From Streptantibioticus ferralitis (GTDB lineage Bacteria; Actinomycetota; Actinomycetes; Streptomycetales; Streptomycetaceae): a stretch of DNA of 64,000 bases. The translations under genes were made by a program, and so were the position numbers. The stretch is taken from contig NZ_JARHTQ010000001.1 in NCBI RefSeq assembly GCF_029223525.1, forward strand, positions 1-64,000. The letters are read 5' to 3'. The first letter of the stretch is position 1. The number at the start of each line of letters is the position of its first letter. Below, in pieces: positions 37,809 to 46,383 of this stretch. Below the pieces are notes generated by a model, which was not told the origin of the DNA, made no database searches, and saw only the letters and a program-made list of their open reading frames with translations.

Positions 37809-38753
37809 ATGGGCCGCCATCGCCGCACTTCCGCCGAACCCGTCCCACCGCCCCCTTCGGAGCCCGGCCGGTCGGTGCACGGCCGCGGGACGGACCGGCG
37901 GCGCAATCCTCCGGCGCGCACCGGCCTGTTGGGCGTCTCCGCCGCGCTCGCGGTGGGCGCGGTGGCCGTCACCTCCGGCCTGGTGCCGGTACCGGGCGGA
38001 CTGCCTGGCGTGTCGGGCCGCTACACCTTCGGCGCGCCGGACGACGCCCCGGACAACCTGCCACGAGCCGACGGCACACCGACCACCCCGGTACGGGTCG
38101 CCGCCCCGGCGAGCCCGTCGGGCCGCGGCTCCGTTCCGACCAGCCGGGACACCGGGCGCGGCGCCGTCCCGGGCGGCGTGATGCCCACGGCCTCGTCCAG
38201 CGCATCGGCGACGCCGTCGCCCAGTGCCTCGGCGACGGCCTTGCCGACACAGCGCGGCGCCGCACCTGCCGCCCCAACCGCCTCGTCCAGCACGGACGGC
38301 ACGGGTGACACGGATGGCGCGAACGGCACCGATGCCCCCTACGGCACCAGCGGCCAGGCGGCCGCGCCGGGCGCCAACGCCCGAGCGATGCGCCAGGTCC
38401 TGGCCCTGGTGAACCAGGAGCGCGCCAAGGCGGGCTGCGTCCCGCTCACCGAGGACCCCCGACTCGGCACGCTCGCCCAGGACTTCAGCCAGGAGATGGC
38501 CACCCGCGGCTTCTTCGGCCACACCGATCCGGACGGCAAGTCGCCCTGGGACCGGGCCGCGCCACTCGGGATAGCCAATCTGGGCGGCGAGAACATAGCC
38601 CGCGGCCAGGCCGGCGCCCAGGCGGTGATGGAGACCTGGATGAACAGTCCTGGCCATCGGGCCAACATCCTCGACTGCGAGTACCACACCATAGGGATAG
38701 GCGTCGATTTCGACTCCGGTGGCCCTTGGTGGACACAGGACTTCGGCTTCTGA
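37809..38753 (+). CDS. Secreted SCP/CAP-domain protein
   Basis: A 314-aa exported protein of the CAP (SCP/PR1, YkwD-like) superfamily. It starts MGRHRRTSAEP, has a membrane or signal segment (RTGLLGVSAALAVGAVAVTS) at about residues 37-57, then a long Ser/Thr/Ala/Pro-rich low-complexity linker of about 120 residues. The CAP domain occupies the last 125 residues: ALVNQERAKAGCVPLTEDPR, FFGHTDPDGKSPWDRA, NLGGENIARGQAGAQAVMET and WMNSPGHRANILDCEYHTIG, with the conserved His and Glu positions. Function in bacteria is unclear; extracellular or wall-associated roles are usual. Confidence 0.88.
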   Translation: MGRHRRTSAEPVPPPPSEPGRSVHGRGTDRRRNPPARTGLLGVSAALAVGAVAVTSGLVPVPGGLPGVSGRYTFGAPDDAPDNLPRADGTPTTPVRVAAPASPSGRGSVPTSRDTGRGAVPGGVMPTASSSASATPSPSASATALPTQRGAAPAAPTASSSTDGTGDTDGANGTDAPYGTSGQAAAPGANARAMRQVLALVNQERAKAGCVPLTEDPRLGTLAQDFSQEMATRGFFGHTDPDGKSPWDRAAPLGIANLGGENIARGQAGAQAVMETWMNSPGHRANILDCEYHTIGIGVDFDSGGPWWTQDFGF

Positions 38754-38794
38754 GGGCCTCGTGGTCCTGGCGACTCACCAGGCACACGAGGCCC
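38754..38794. terminator. Bidirectional terminator, CAP gene / flavodoxin gene
   Basis: GGGCCTCGTG (38754-38763) pairs perfectly with CACGAGGCCC (38785-38794), with an inner CCTGG/CCAGG stem. It lies between the convergent CAP-domain and flavodoxin-fold genes. Confidence 0.8.
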
Positions 38795-38819
38795 ACAGCG
38801 CAGCCGCCGTGACGTTACG

Positions 38820-39410
38820 TCAGGCTGCGGCGCCGACGGCGAAGATCCGCGCGGTGTCGGCGATCCGGCGGCCGAGGTGCTCGGCGGTGGCGATGTCCGC
38901 CTTGTGGACGCCGTCCGGGCCCTCGTCGTTGTTGGTCTGAGCGCCCGCGCCGAGGAAGATGCCGAGGCGGTTGAGGTCGTTCTCGGAGGCCGTGGAGGCG
39001 TTCCACCCCGGGTGCAGGCCCAGGCTGACCCAGTGCATGCCGTGCTGGGCGGCGAGCACGGTGAAGAACTGCAGGGTGTGCAGCTTGTCACCGCTCTTGG
39101 ATGCGGAGTTGGTGAATCCGGCGGCCAGCTTGTTCTTCCAGGCCGCGCTGAACCAGCGCTTGGAGCTGGCCTCGGCGAAGGCGTGGAAGGCCGCCGACGC
39201 GGTACCCATGTAGGTCGGCGAGCCGAAGACGATGGCGTCGGAGGAGTCCAGCAGCTCCCACTGCTCATCGGTGATCGCCTCGACGTTGACCAGGTGGACG
39301 GTGGCACCCGCCGCGGCGGCGCCGTCGCGGACGGCCTCGGCGAGGACGGCGGTGTGGCCGTAGCCGGAGTGGTACGCGATGGCCACGACAGGGGTGACGG
39401 GAGTGGTCAC
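38820..39410 (-). CDS. Flavodoxin-fold NAD(P)H:quinone oxidoreductase (WrbA-like)
   Basis: A 196-aa flavodoxin-like protein of the NADPH-dependent FMN reductase/WrbA group. FMN-binding landmarks are AIAYHSGYGHTAVLAEAVRD at the N-terminus, AIVFGSPTYMGTASAAFHAF around residue 65, and NKLAAGFTNSASKSGDKLHT. It is a soluble redox enzyme, probably reducing quinones or azo/nitro compounds. The start codon is GTG with AGGAG 7 bases upstream. It is divergent from an HxlR regulator gene, the usual pairing for reductases induced by reactive carbonyl or disulfide stress. Confidence 0.88.
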   Translation of the reverse strand: MTTPVTPVVAIAYHSGYGHTAVLAEAVRDGAAAAGATVHLVNVEAITDEQWELLDSSDAIVFGSPTYMGTASAAFHAFAEASSKRWFSAAWKNKLAAGFTNSASKSGDKLHTLQFFTVLAAQHGMHWVSLGLHPGWNASTASENDLNRLGIFLGAGAQTNNDEGPDGVHKADIATAEHLGRRIADTARIFAVGAAA

Positions 39411-39538
39411 GGTTGCGCTCCTAGATGCGATCGGCCCCGGGCGAAAGGCGTGGGCCCCGGGGTGGCATCACCAGGAGAGCACTTCCTAATCGAAAGCGCA
39501 ACCCACCAGTTAGCGCTGTGCCCGAGTACGCTTGTGCT

Positions 39539-39949
39539 ATGGCTACGACCGAGACCCCCGCCTGTCCTTCGTCCGAGGACGAAGCGCAGGCGTTCGACGT
39601 GTTCGCCAAGGCCTGCCCGTCACGCGCCACGCTGGAGCACATCACCGGCCGTTGGGGCAGCCTGACACTGGGCGCGCTCAGTGAATGCACGCTGCGCTTC
39701 AACGAGTTGCGGCGCCGGGTCGACGGCGTGAGCGAGAAGATGCTCTCCCAGACCCTGCACGCGCTGGAGCGCGACGGACTGGTGCATCGCCAGGCGGCGG
39801 CCACCAATCCGCCGCGGGTGGACTACTGCCTGACCCCGCTGGGCCGCGCGGTGGTCGAGCGCCTGCTGTCGCTGATCGATCTGGTGGAGGACCGGATGCC
39901 CGAGGTACTGGCCGCTCGGGAGGCCTACGACACCCGCGGCGGACGCTGA
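39539..39949 (+). CDS. HxlR family winged-helix regulator
   Basis: A 136-aa HxlR-type DNA-binding protein. Its features are an N-terminal cysteine in [20 protein letters not shown], the winged helix [20 protein letters not shown] then [20 protein letters not shown], and [16 protein letters not shown]. HxlR regulators of reductase genes often sense electrophiles or disulfides through such cysteines. No Shine-Dalgarno is visible. A TAnnnT -10 (TACGCT, 39527-39532) lies 6 bases before the ATG, so the mRNA may be leaderless. It probably controls the divergent flavodoxin-fold gene. Its last 25 bases overlap mutM on the other strand. Confidence 0.88.
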   Translation: MATTETPACPSSEDEAQAFDVFAKACPSRATLEHITGRWGSLTLGALSECTLRFNELRRRVDGVSEKMLSQTLHALERDGLVHRQAAATNPPRVDYCLTPLGRAVVERLLSLIDLVEDRMPEVLAAREAYDTRGGR

Positions 39950-40845
39950 CAGCGCGGGCAGAAGTAGCTGGACCTGTTCATCCACGGCCGTCGGCGGATC
40001 AGCGTCCCGCAGCGCCGGCAGGGCTCTCCCTCCCGGCCGTACACGTCCAGCGAGCGGTCGAAGTACCCCGACTCGCCGTTGACGTTGACGTACAGGCTGT
40101 CAAAGCTCGTACCGCCGGCGGCCAGTGCGTCGCCCATCACCTCGCGGATGTGGGCGATCAGTTCCGCGGTGCGCGGGCGGGTCATGGCGGCGGTGGGACG
40201 GTCGTAGTGCAGTTTGCTGCGCCACAGCGCCTCGTCGGCGTAGATGTTGCCGACACCGCTGATCAGTGACTGGTCCAGCAGTGCGCGCTTGATCGTGGTG
40301 CGGCGGCGGCGCAGCGCCTCGTGGAAGACGTCCTCGTCGAACGCCTTCTCCAGCGGGTCGGGGGCGATGTGCGCGAGGGGCAGCGGAAGGCCCACGGCGG
40401 CGTCCGGGCCGTCGGGTACGCAGTCGTGCACCGACAGTCCGCCGAAGGTGCGCTGGTCGACGAAGCGCAGCTCGGTGCCGCCCGCCTCGCCCGCGGCTGA
40501 TGTCCCCGCCTCGCCAGCGGCCGGCGCCGCGGTGTCGGTGAAGCGGACCCGGATCCGCAGGTGCGCCTCGTCGGGCACGTTCTGCGGCTGCACGAGCAGC
40601 TGGCCGCTCATGCCGAGGTGCCCGAGCAGCGAGGTGCCGTTGCCCAGCGGCAGCCAGAGGTACTTGCCGCGGCGGTAGGCCGGGCCGAGGGTGACCCCGC
40701 GCAGCCGGTCCGCGAAGTCGGCCGCGCCCGCGAGGTGGCGGCGCACCGCACGCGGGTGCAGCACCTCGGTGTCGGTGACCGTACGGCCGCTGACCCAGCG
40801 CTCAAGTCCCCGGCGGACGACCTCCACCTCGGGCAGCTCGGGCAT
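39925..40845 (-). CDS. mutM: Formamidopyrimidine-DNA glycosylase MutM (Fpg)
   Basis: A base-excision repair enzyme removing 8-oxoguanine and formamidopyrimidines. After Met the N-terminus is [20 protein letters not shown] with the catalytic Pro2 and Glu3. [20 protein letters not shown] carries the conserved lysine, [16 protein letters not shown] the helix-two-turn-helix, and [15 protein letters not shown] with FCPRCQ the C-terminal zinc finger. An Ala/Gly-rich insert ([18 protein letters not shown]) lies at about residues 85-105. The ATG at 40845 has GGAGGGG upstream; 306 aa. The 3' end overlaps the HxlR gene by 25 bases. Confidence 0.95.
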   Translation of the reverse strand: MPELPEVEVVRRGLERWVSGRTVTDTEVLHPRAVRRHLAGAADFADRLRGVTLGPAYRRGKYLWLPLGNGTSLLGHLGMSGQLLVQPQNVPDEAHLRIRVRFTDTAAPAAGEAGTSAAGEAGGTELRFVDQRTFGGLSVHDCVPDGPDAAVGLPLPLAHIAPDPLEKAFDEDVFHEALRRRRTTIKRALLDQSLISGVGNIYADEALWRSKLHYDRPTAAMTRPRTAELIAHIREVMGDALAAGGTSFDSLYVNVNGESGYFDRSLDVYGREGEPCRRCGTLIRRRPWMNRSSYFCPRCQRPPRVS

Positions 40846-40861
40846 GTCCCCTCCAAGCGTT

Positions 40862-40896
40862 ACGGGCCCACCACCGATGATCGGTGGCAGGCCCGT
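40862..40896 (-). terminator. Hairpin between rnc and mutM, joined to repeat family B
   Basis: Outer arms 40862-40868 (ACGGGCC) and 40890-40896, inner arms 40871-40878 (CCACCGAT) and 40880-40887, with a symmetric two-base internal loop. It lies just upstream of the mutM ribosome binding site and 80 bases past the rnc stop. It may end the rnc transcript or attenuate read-through into mutM. The adjacent 40884-40926 is an inverted copy of repeat family B. Confidence 0.6.
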
Positions 40897-40977
40897 TCGT
40901 CGCCCACCACCGCCCTCAACCGGGCCCTTGGGGCCGCGGAGTTGGCGGTAGCGTGTCACACGGTGCTGAACAGCGAC

Positions 40978-41751
40978 TCAGTGGGCCGCGGATTCCGCTG
41001 TCTTCTCCTGCGCGGAGCCGTCCCGCTCCTCGCACTTGGCGCGGATCTCCCGCCAGGCGGACTCGGCCGCCTGCTGTTCGGCCTCCTTCTTGCTGCGGCC
41101 GGTGCCGGTGCCGTACGTGACACCACCGACGCGGGCGGCAGCCGTGAAGGTCTTCTCGTGGTCCGGCCCCGACTCGGTGACCAGGTACTCGGGGACCCCG
41201 AGCGCCTCGGTCGCGGTGAGCTCCTGGAGGCTGGTCTTCCAGTCCAGGCCCGCCCCGAGGTTCGAGGACTTCTCGATCAACGGGTCGAAGAGGCGGTGGA
41301 CCAGTTCGGACGCGGCGTCGAGACCCTGGTCCAGGTAGACGGCGCCGATCACCGCCTCCAGGGTGTCGGCGAGGATCGAGGCCTTGTCCCGGCCGCCGGT
41401 CCCCTCCTCGCCCCTGCCCAGGCGGATGAACCTGCCCAGCTCAAGGCCGCGAGCCACCTCCGCCAGCGCACGCGAGTTGACCACCGCGGCCCGCAGCTTG
41501 GCCAGTTGGCCCTCGGGCAGGTCGGGGTGGACCCGGTACAGCGTGTCGGTGACGACCAGGCCGAGCACCGAGTCCCCGAGGAACTCCAGCCGCTCGTTGG
41601 TCGGCAGGCCACCGTTCTCGTAGGCGAACGACCGGTGGGTGAGCGCACGCACCAGAAGGGCGGGTTCGAGTGTGTACCCGAGCCGCCCTTCCAGAAGCGT
41701 GTGGGACGAGGCTGCCTTGATGGCGTCTGCCGACGACTTTGCGTCTGACAT
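40978..41751 (-). CDS. rnc: Ribonuclease III
   Basis: A double-strand-specific endonuclease that processes rRNA precursors and, in Streptomyces (AbsB), globally affects antibiotic synthesis. The 257-aa protein has the RNase III signature [20 protein letters not shown], the second catalytic acid region [16 protein letters not shown], and a C-terminal dsRNA-binding domain ([20 protein letters not shown], then [20 protein letters not shown]). The ATG at 41751 has AGGTGA 8 bases upstream. It follows rpmF closely in the order DUF177-rpmF-rnc. Confidence 0.95.
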   Translation of the reverse strand: MSDAKSSADAIKAASSHTLLEGRLGYTLEPALLVRALTHRSFAYENGGLPTNERLEFLGDSVLGLVVTDTLYRVHPDLPEGQLAKLRAAVVNSRALAEVARGLELGRFIRLGRGEEGTGGRDKASILADTLEAVIGAVYLDQGLDAASELVHRLFDPLIEKSSNLGAGLDWKTSLQELTATEALGVPEYLVTESGPDHEKTFTAAARVGGVTYGTGTGRSKKEAEQQAAESAWREIRAKCEERDGSAQEKTAESAAH

Positions 41752-41770
41752 GAAGCCTGTCACCTACCGA

Positions 41771-41944
41771 TCAGACCTCGAGGACCTGACGCTTGTTGTA
41801 GGTGCCGCAGCTCGGGCACGCGATGTGCTGCTGCTTCGGCTCGTGGCAGCGCTCGCACGCCACGAGGGGGGTGACCGCAGCCTTCCACTGCGACCGGCGG
41901 TGGCGCGTGTTGCTGCGCGACATCTTCCGCTTCGGAACAGCCAC
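41771..41944 (-). CDS. rpmF: 50S ribosomal protein L32 (zinc-binding form)
   Basis: Ribosomal protein L32, 57 aa from a GTG. MAVPKRKMSRSNTRHRRSQW is the standard N-terminus. Four cysteines form a zinc site (ACERCHEPKQQHIACPSCG), so this is the zinc-dependent C+ form, not the Zur-derepressed C- paralogue. It starts two bases after the DUF177 stop, as in most bacteria. Confidence 0.97.
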   Translation of the reverse strand: MAVPKRKMSRSNTRHRRSQWKAAVTPLVACERCHEPKQQHIACPSCGTYNKRQVLEV

Positions 41945-41946
41945 GG

Positions 41947-42549
41947 CTATTTCTCCTGCTTCTCGTCGACGCCGCGCTCGGCGCCGCCCATGTTGTCCTT
42001 CTCGCCGGCCTTGAGGCTGTCGGCGAGTCCCTGCAGTGCCGCCCAACGGATGTCGGCAGCATCGTGGTGGTGTTCCGGATCGTCCGCGAGCCGGGCTCCG
42101 CAATCGGAGCACAGACCCGGGCAGTCCTCCCGGCACACCGGCTGCAGCGGCAGTTCCAGCACCACCGCGTCGCGCAGCACGGATTCGAGGTCGAACATGT
42201 CGTCCTCGAGGACGAGCAGTTCCTCCTCGTCGCCGTCTTCAGCCTCTTCGGCGTTGCCGCCGAAGCGCTCATCGGCGTCGGGGTAGGAGTACAGCTCCTG
42301 AAAGTCCGAATCGAGCTCCCACTCGATCGACTCCAGACACCTTACGCACTCGCCCGCGACCAGCGCATGGGCGGTGCCCGTAACGAGCACGCCTTCCATG
42401 ACCGATTCGAGTCGCAGGTCGAGTTCGATCGAGGCCCCCTCCGGGACACCGATCACCCCGGCGATGCCGAGATCCGCGGGCGCGGGCACCGTACGGGAGA
42501 CCCTCTTCATCGCGCCAGGCCGACGGCCCAGCTCGCGTGTGTCGAACAC
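41947..42549 (-). CDS. DUF177 family protein (YceD-like)
   Basis: A 200-aa member of DUF177/YceD, linked to 23S rRNA maturation or ribosome assembly and almost always located just before rpmF. The conserved parts are FDTRELGRRPGAMKRVSRTV, GTAHALVAGECVRCLESIEW, ELPLQPVCREDCPGLCSDCG with its cysteine pairs, and DIRWAALQGLADSL. An acidic insert (EEAEDGDEEELLVLEDD) is present. The GTG start is not supported by a clear Shine-Dalgarno, but the N-terminal FDTRELGRRPG is family-typical. Confidence 0.9.
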   Translation of the reverse strand: MFDTRELGRRPGAMKRVSRTVPAPADLGIAGVIGVPEGASIELDLRLESVMEGVLVTGTAHALVAGECVRCLESIEWELDSDFQELYSYPDADERFGGNAEEAEDGDEEELLVLEDDMFDLESVLRDAVVLELPLQPVCREDCPGLCSDCGARLADDPEHHHDAADIRWAALQGLADSLKAGEKDNMGGAERGVDEKQEK

Positions 42550-42752
42550 GAGAGGGTCGCGATGGTCAAGGCGGGCGTTGATGGCTTCCTGCTTTCCTTG
42601 GTGCTTGTGCCGTGCGGCGCGGGCCGACCTGAAAGAGGGCAGCCGGAAACCGGCTCATAAATGGGCCGGAGGTGTCAGGATACTGGACGCGCGTCCTTGG
42701 CCCAACTTCGCCCACCGCCCGGCAGTGACCGGCGAGCGCCGCACAGGCCCGG

Positions 42753-43880
42753 TCAACGGCCCTGTTCGAGTTCCCGCAGGTGGTTCAGATCGATCAGGCC
42801 GGTGTCGAAGAAGCTGGTCTCGTCCAGGCCGCCCGGCTGTGCGGTGTGCTGTTGGTACTGCTGCGTCTGTTGGTGCTCGTGCGGCTGGTGCTGCTGCGGG
42901 ATGTGGTGCTCGTAGCCCTGCTGCTGCCAGGTGTACGCGCCAGGATCGGCGTACTCGGGCTGCTGCGGGTAGCCGTAGGCGTCGTAGCCGCCGCTCTGGT
43001 ACGGGTCCTGCTGGTAGCCCCCGTACTCGGTCGCCATCGGGGCGTACTCGGACTGCTGCGGGTAGTCGTAGCCGGGAGCGGCGGCCGGTTCCTGGAGCGC
43101 CGGTTCCTGGTGCAGCGGCTCATGGAGCGCCGGTTCCTGCGGGGCGCCGGCCAGGCCCGCCAGGTACTCGGCGTCGGACTGGTGGGCGGCCATCGGCGTG
43201 CCGTCGGGTGCCAGGCCGTCCTGGGCGGCCATGTGCGCGGCCAGTTCGTCGGTGGGGCGGTAGCCGGTGAGCTTCTGCCGGCCGCGGCCGACCGCCTCCA
43301 GGGTCTTGGCCAGCACCGCCTCGAAGGCGCCGAGCTTGGCGTCCACATAGGCGTCGGCCCGGCGGCGCAGCTCCTCCGGGTCGCCGGTACGCTCCGGCGT
43401 CTCTTCGTCCGCCATGCCGTGCTCGTCGGTGCCGGGACCACGGCCCAGCAGCTTCTCGCGGCCGCGGTCGACCGAGCCGAGGGTCTTGGTGAGGACCACT
43501 TCGAAGTTGGCGAGCTTGCTGTCGACGTACTCGTCCGCCTCCACGCGGATCTCCTCGGCCTCCTGGCGGGCCTCGGCCAGGATCCGGTCGGCTTCCGCCT
43601 GGGACCGCCGGGCGACCTCGGTGTCGGAGACCAGCGAACCGCGCTGCTCATGCGCGGAGGCGATGATCCGCTCCGCCTCGGCGTACGCCTCGGCGACCAT
43701 CTGCTCACGGTCGCCGAGCAGCGCCTGCGCCTGGGAGAGCGAGTCCGGGAGGGCGTTGCGCACCTCGGAGAGCAGGGCCAGCAGCTCGCCGCGGTTGACC
43801 ACGCAGGACGCCGACATCGGCATGGAGCGCGCGCCTTCGACGGCCGCGACGATCTCGTCGAGCTTCTTTTGCACGTCCAT
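42753..43880 (-). CDS. DivIVA/ATP-synthase-B-like coiled-coil protein with Gln/Tyr-rich tail
   Basis: A 375-aa soluble protein conserved at this place in Streptomyces. It starts MDVQKKLDEIVAAVEGARSM, then has a continuous amphipathic coiled coil at about residues 40-130 (AQALLGDREQMVAEAYAEAE, RSQAEADRILAEARQEAEEI) and a repeated segment (YVDSKLANFEVVLTKTL and YVDAKLGAFEAVLAKTL). The last 150 residues are disordered and rich in Gln, Tyr, Pro and Gly. The architecture resembles DivIVA/Wag31-type cytoskeletal proteins, but the membrane-binding N-terminus of DivIVA is not evident. The role is unknown. Confidence 0.8.
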   Translation of the reverse strand: MDVQKKLDEIVAAVEGARSMPMSASCVVNRGELLALLSEVRNALPDSLSQAQALLGDREQMVAEAYAEAERIIASAHEQRGSLVSDTEVARRSQAEADRILAEARQEAEEIRVEADEYVDSKLANFEVVLTKTLGSVDRGREKLLGRGPGTDEHGMADEETPERTGDPEELRRRADAYVDAKLGAFEAVLAKTLEAVGRGRQKLTGYRPTDELAAHMAAQDGLAPDGTPMAAHQSDAEYLAGLAGAPQEPALHEPLHQEPALQEPAAAPGYDYPQQSEYAPMATEYGGYQQDPYQSGGYDAYGYPQQPEYADPGAYTWQQQGYEHHIPQQHQPHEHQQTQQYQQHTAQPGGLDETSFFDTGLIDLNHLRELEQGR

Positions 43881-44011
43881 GTCTCGTGGTGTCTTTCCTC
43901 GGCGGGCCCGGCTCGGCCGGGTGGATGGATGGATCAGACTCTACGGCCACCGGCCGCGCCCGGCACAGTGACTGACGAACCGTCAGAAACTTGCGGGGCG
44001 CTACGGGCGGC

Positions 44012-44521
44012 TCAGCCTCGCCCGAGCTTCTCGCGCAGGCTCCGCAGTACGGGTTCGGGCACCAGGTGGGAGACGTCGCCACCCCACTGGGCGACCTCCT
44101 TGACCAGGCTGGAGGACAGGAAGCTGTAGGTGGGGTTGGTGGGTACGAAGAGGGTTTCGACACCGGACAGCCCGTTGTTCATCTGGGCCATCTGCAGCTC
44201 GTAGTCGAAGTCGCTGACGGCACGCAGGCCCTTGACGATGGCCGGGATGTCGCGCTGCTTGCAGAAGTCGACCAGCAGGCCGTGGAAGGCCTCCACCCGG
44301 ACGTTGCCGAACTCCGAGGTGACCTGCTCGATCAGCGCTATGCGCTCCTCGATGGTGAACAGACCCTGCTTCGCCTTGTTGATCATCACGGCGACGTAGA
44401 CCTCGTCGTACAGCCGGGACGCGCGGGCGATGATGTCGAGGTGTCCGTTGGTGATGGGGTCGAAGGACCCCGGACAGACGGCGCGGCGCAACAGTGGTTC
44501 CTCGCTCTCCGATGCGGTCAT
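44012..44521 (-). CDS. coaD: Phosphopantetheine adenylyltransferase
   Basis: CoaD makes dephospho-CoA from 4'-phosphopantetheine and ATP, the penultimate step of CoA synthesis. The 169-aa protein has the T/HxGH nucleotide motif in CPGSFDPITNGHLDIIARAS, the substrate-binding DFCKQRDIPAIVKGLRAVSD, and a variant of the ISSTxxR motif (YSFLSSSLVKEVA). It overlaps the rsmD end by four bases (ATGA), so rsmD-coaD form a coupled pair as in many bacteria. Confidence 0.96.
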   Translation of the reverse strand: MTASESEEPLLRRAVCPGSFDPITNGHLDIIARASRLYDEVYVAVMINKAKQGLFTIEERIALIEQVTSEFGNVRVEAFHGLLVDFCKQRDIPAIVKGLRAVSDFDYELQMAQMNNGLSGVETLFVPTNPTYSFLSSSLVKEVAQWGGDVSHLVPEPVLRSLREKLGRG

Positions 44522-45168
44522 GACGCGTCGGCGCTGTCGTCACTGCGGCGCGCAGCGCCTCGTTTGAGGGCGGCGGCGGGCGACGGTTGGGCGTCGGCGC
44601 GTGTCGCGGCGGCGCGACCGTACCAAAGTGTGCCCTCGCCGTAGCGACGGGCCCGAAGCCCCTCAAAGCCCTCGGGCCAGCGGAATTCTCCGCCCCTGGT
44701 GCTTCTCTCCACGGTGGCGAGCACGTCGTCGGCGAGCCACCCCTGGGCCCGGAGTGTGAGGAGGATCTCTCGCAGTTCGTCATCGGTGACCGCGTAGGGC
44801 GGGTCGAGGAATACCACGTCGTACGGGGCGGCGGGGGGCGGTACGGCGATCAGCTTCTCGGCCTTGGCGGCACGTACCTCGGCGCCGGGCAGCCCGATGG
44901 TGCGGACGTTCTCCCGGATGGTGCGGGCCGCTCGGGCGTCCGCCTCGACCAGCAGGACGTGCTCGGCGCCGCGCGAGAGCGCCTCCAGGCCGACCGCGCC
45001 GGAACCGCCGTACAGATCGAGCACCCGCGCTCCGTGCAGGGAGCCGCGCAGCGACTCCCAGGTGGAGAACAGGCCTTCGCGCGCCCGGTCGGACGTGGGC
45101 CGGGTGCCCTGTCCTGGTGGGACGGCCAACCGGCGGCCACCTGCGGCACCGGCAATCACGCGGGTCAC
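44518..45168 (-). CDS. rsmD: 16S rRNA (guanine966-N2)-methyltransferase RsmD
   Basis: RsmD methylates G966 of 16S rRNA. The 216-aa protein starts MTRVIAGAAGGRRLAVPPGQ and has TRPTSDRAREGLFSTWES, SAM motif I VLDLYGGSGAVGLEALSRGA, and the catalytic motif VVFLDPPYAV. The last about 28 residues (from RADAQPSPAAALKRGAARRS) are not part of the domain. They are encoded by an inverted reading of dispersed repeat family B at 44557-44593, so the repeat has replaced or extended the original 3' end. Coupled to coaD by a 4-base overlap. Confidence 0.94.
   Translation of the reverse strand: MTRVIAGAAGGRRLAVPPGQGTRPTSDRAREGLFSTWESLRGSLHGARVLDLYGGSGAVGLEALSRGAEHVLLVEADARAARTIRENVRTIGLPGAEVRAAKAEKLIAVPPPAAPYDVVFLDPPYAVTDDELREILLTLRAQGWLADDVLATVERSTRGGEFRWPEGFEGLRARRYGEGTLWYGRAAATRADAQPSPAAALKRGAARRSDDSADAS
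44557..44593 (+). repeat. Dispersed repeat family B copy inside the rsmD 3' end
   Basis: GCCTCGTTTGAGGGCGGCGG followed by CGGGCGACGGTTGGGCG. It matches the copy at 26664-26700 at about 30 of 37 positions. It lies within the coding sequence of rsmD, antisense to it. Confidence 0.7.
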
Positions 45169-45843
45169 CCTCGGTCACGTTCCTTTGCGTCGCCGTTGCG
45201 TTCCGTGGTGGAGCGGCGTCGGTGATGACGCCGCACCACCACGATACGTAGCCCCCGGCAGGCCTGCCTGCGGGGGTAAAGGGGGTTTTCCCCCGGGGGC
45301 TCCGCCCCCGGACCCCCCTTCCGGGGCTCCGCCCCTGGACCCCGCTCCGGAGGGTGGCTCATCCCCGGGGCACGCTTGGCGGGGCTCGCCCGCACTTCTA
45401 CCGGCCCACCGTTCCCGGGCTCCGCCCCCAGACCCCACTCCGGGAGGTGGCTCACCCCCCGGGGAACGCTTCACGGGGCTCGCCCGCAAGCTCACCCCAG
45501 GCCACCGTTCCTGGGCTCCGCCCCCGGACCCCGCTCCGGAGGTCGCTCATCCCCAGGGGACGCTTGGCGGGGCTCGCCCGCAGGCCCACCGTTTCCAGGC
45601 TCCGCCCCCGGACCCCGCTCCGGGCTCGCCAGCGGGGCTGCGCCCCCGGACTTCGGTTCCGGGGGCGCGGCCCCGGCCCCGCTTCGGGGGGCGCGGCCCC
45701 GCTGCCGCACCCCCGGCTCCGGGGTTCCACCCCGGAGCCTCCGCGCCATGCTGCCGGCCGTCGGGCCGGAGTCCTCTTGCCGTCGCAGCGGTGGGCAACC
45801 CCGTGGTGTGGACCGGCGGTACCGAACTCGTCGCAGCCCGCGG
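45169..45843. repeat. Gene-free region with ~90-bp tandem repeats
   Basis: No credible gene in 675 bases. From 45327 a unit beginning CTCCGCCCC(C/T)GGACCCC and ending near CCACCGTTCC repeats at 45327, 45420, 45516 and, partially, 45600 (unit lengths 93, 96 and 84). Each unit contains GGCTCATCCCC, then ACGCTTGGCGGGGCTCGCCC or a close variant. Flanks are palindromic G/C runs (45285-45325 and 45630-45730). At 45783-45828 an inverted copy of repeat family A (CGTGGTGTGGACCGGCGGTA) follows. Confidence 0.8.
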
Positions 45844-46383
45844 CTACGCCTCGCCGTCTCCCGGGGTGGCCGAGGTGGCCGACGGTGCCGAACCCACGAG
45901 GGTGGGTGAGGCATAGCGGGACCAGGACAGGCAGCCGTCGGGCGGGCAGTGTTCGGGGTGGCGGGGGTCATGGCCCAGTTCACGCAGCTTGGTGCGCACC
46001 GAGTCCGGGGTGCGGCCGAAGCGGGCGGCGGTGCGGGCGATGGTCTCACCGTCGTGGAACCGGCGGACCAGTTCCTCCTCGTGCTGCGGTATCCACGGTG
46101 CGCCGTGGCCGGGGAACAGCTCCCGCAGCACATCGCGGTCGGGGATCGGCTCGGCCACGTCGGCGGCCAGGGCCAGGGCGCGCAGCGCGCGGTTCAGCGC
46201 GATGCGCAAGGTGGCCACATCCGCCATCGGCAGCCGCAGTTGGCCGGAGGCCAGCGGGGTGCCGGGGTCGGTCTCGGTCCAGCCGGTGAGCGTCAACGTG
46301 ACGGTGGTGTCGTCCTCGCTGGCAAGCTCGATCCGGAAGACCTTCTCGCCGAGCGGTAGTTCATTGAGATGACGAAACGCCAT
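45844..46383 (-). CDS. Putative helix-turn-helix protein of unknown function
   Basis: A protein of about 179 aa from the ATG at 46383 (MAFRHLNELPLGEKVFRIEL). The first 65 residues are beta-rich and look like a small sandwich domain (DDTTVTLTLTGWTETDPGTP). The region after residue 110 has a helix-turn-helix-like segment: EELVRRFHDGETIARTAARF then GRTPDSVRTKLRELGHDPR. I do not recognise a named family. The last 20 residues run into the repeat-bearing intergenic sequence and may not be ancestral. It lies 107 bases downstream of recG on the same strand. Confidence 0.65.
   Translation of the reverse strand: MAFRHLNELPLGEKVFRIELASEDDTTVTLTLTGWTETDPGTPLASGQLRLPMADVATLRIALNRALRALALAADVAEPIPDRDVLRELFPGHGAPWIPQHEEELVRRFHDGETIARTAARFGRTPDSVRTKLRELGHDPRHPEHCPPDGCLSWSRYASPTLVGSAPSATSATPGDGEA

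Noticed and set aside
45327-45640. Possible CRISPR array
   Set aside because: Units are 84-96 bases, diverge from one another, have no unique spacers and no cas genes nearby; it is a simple tandem repeat.
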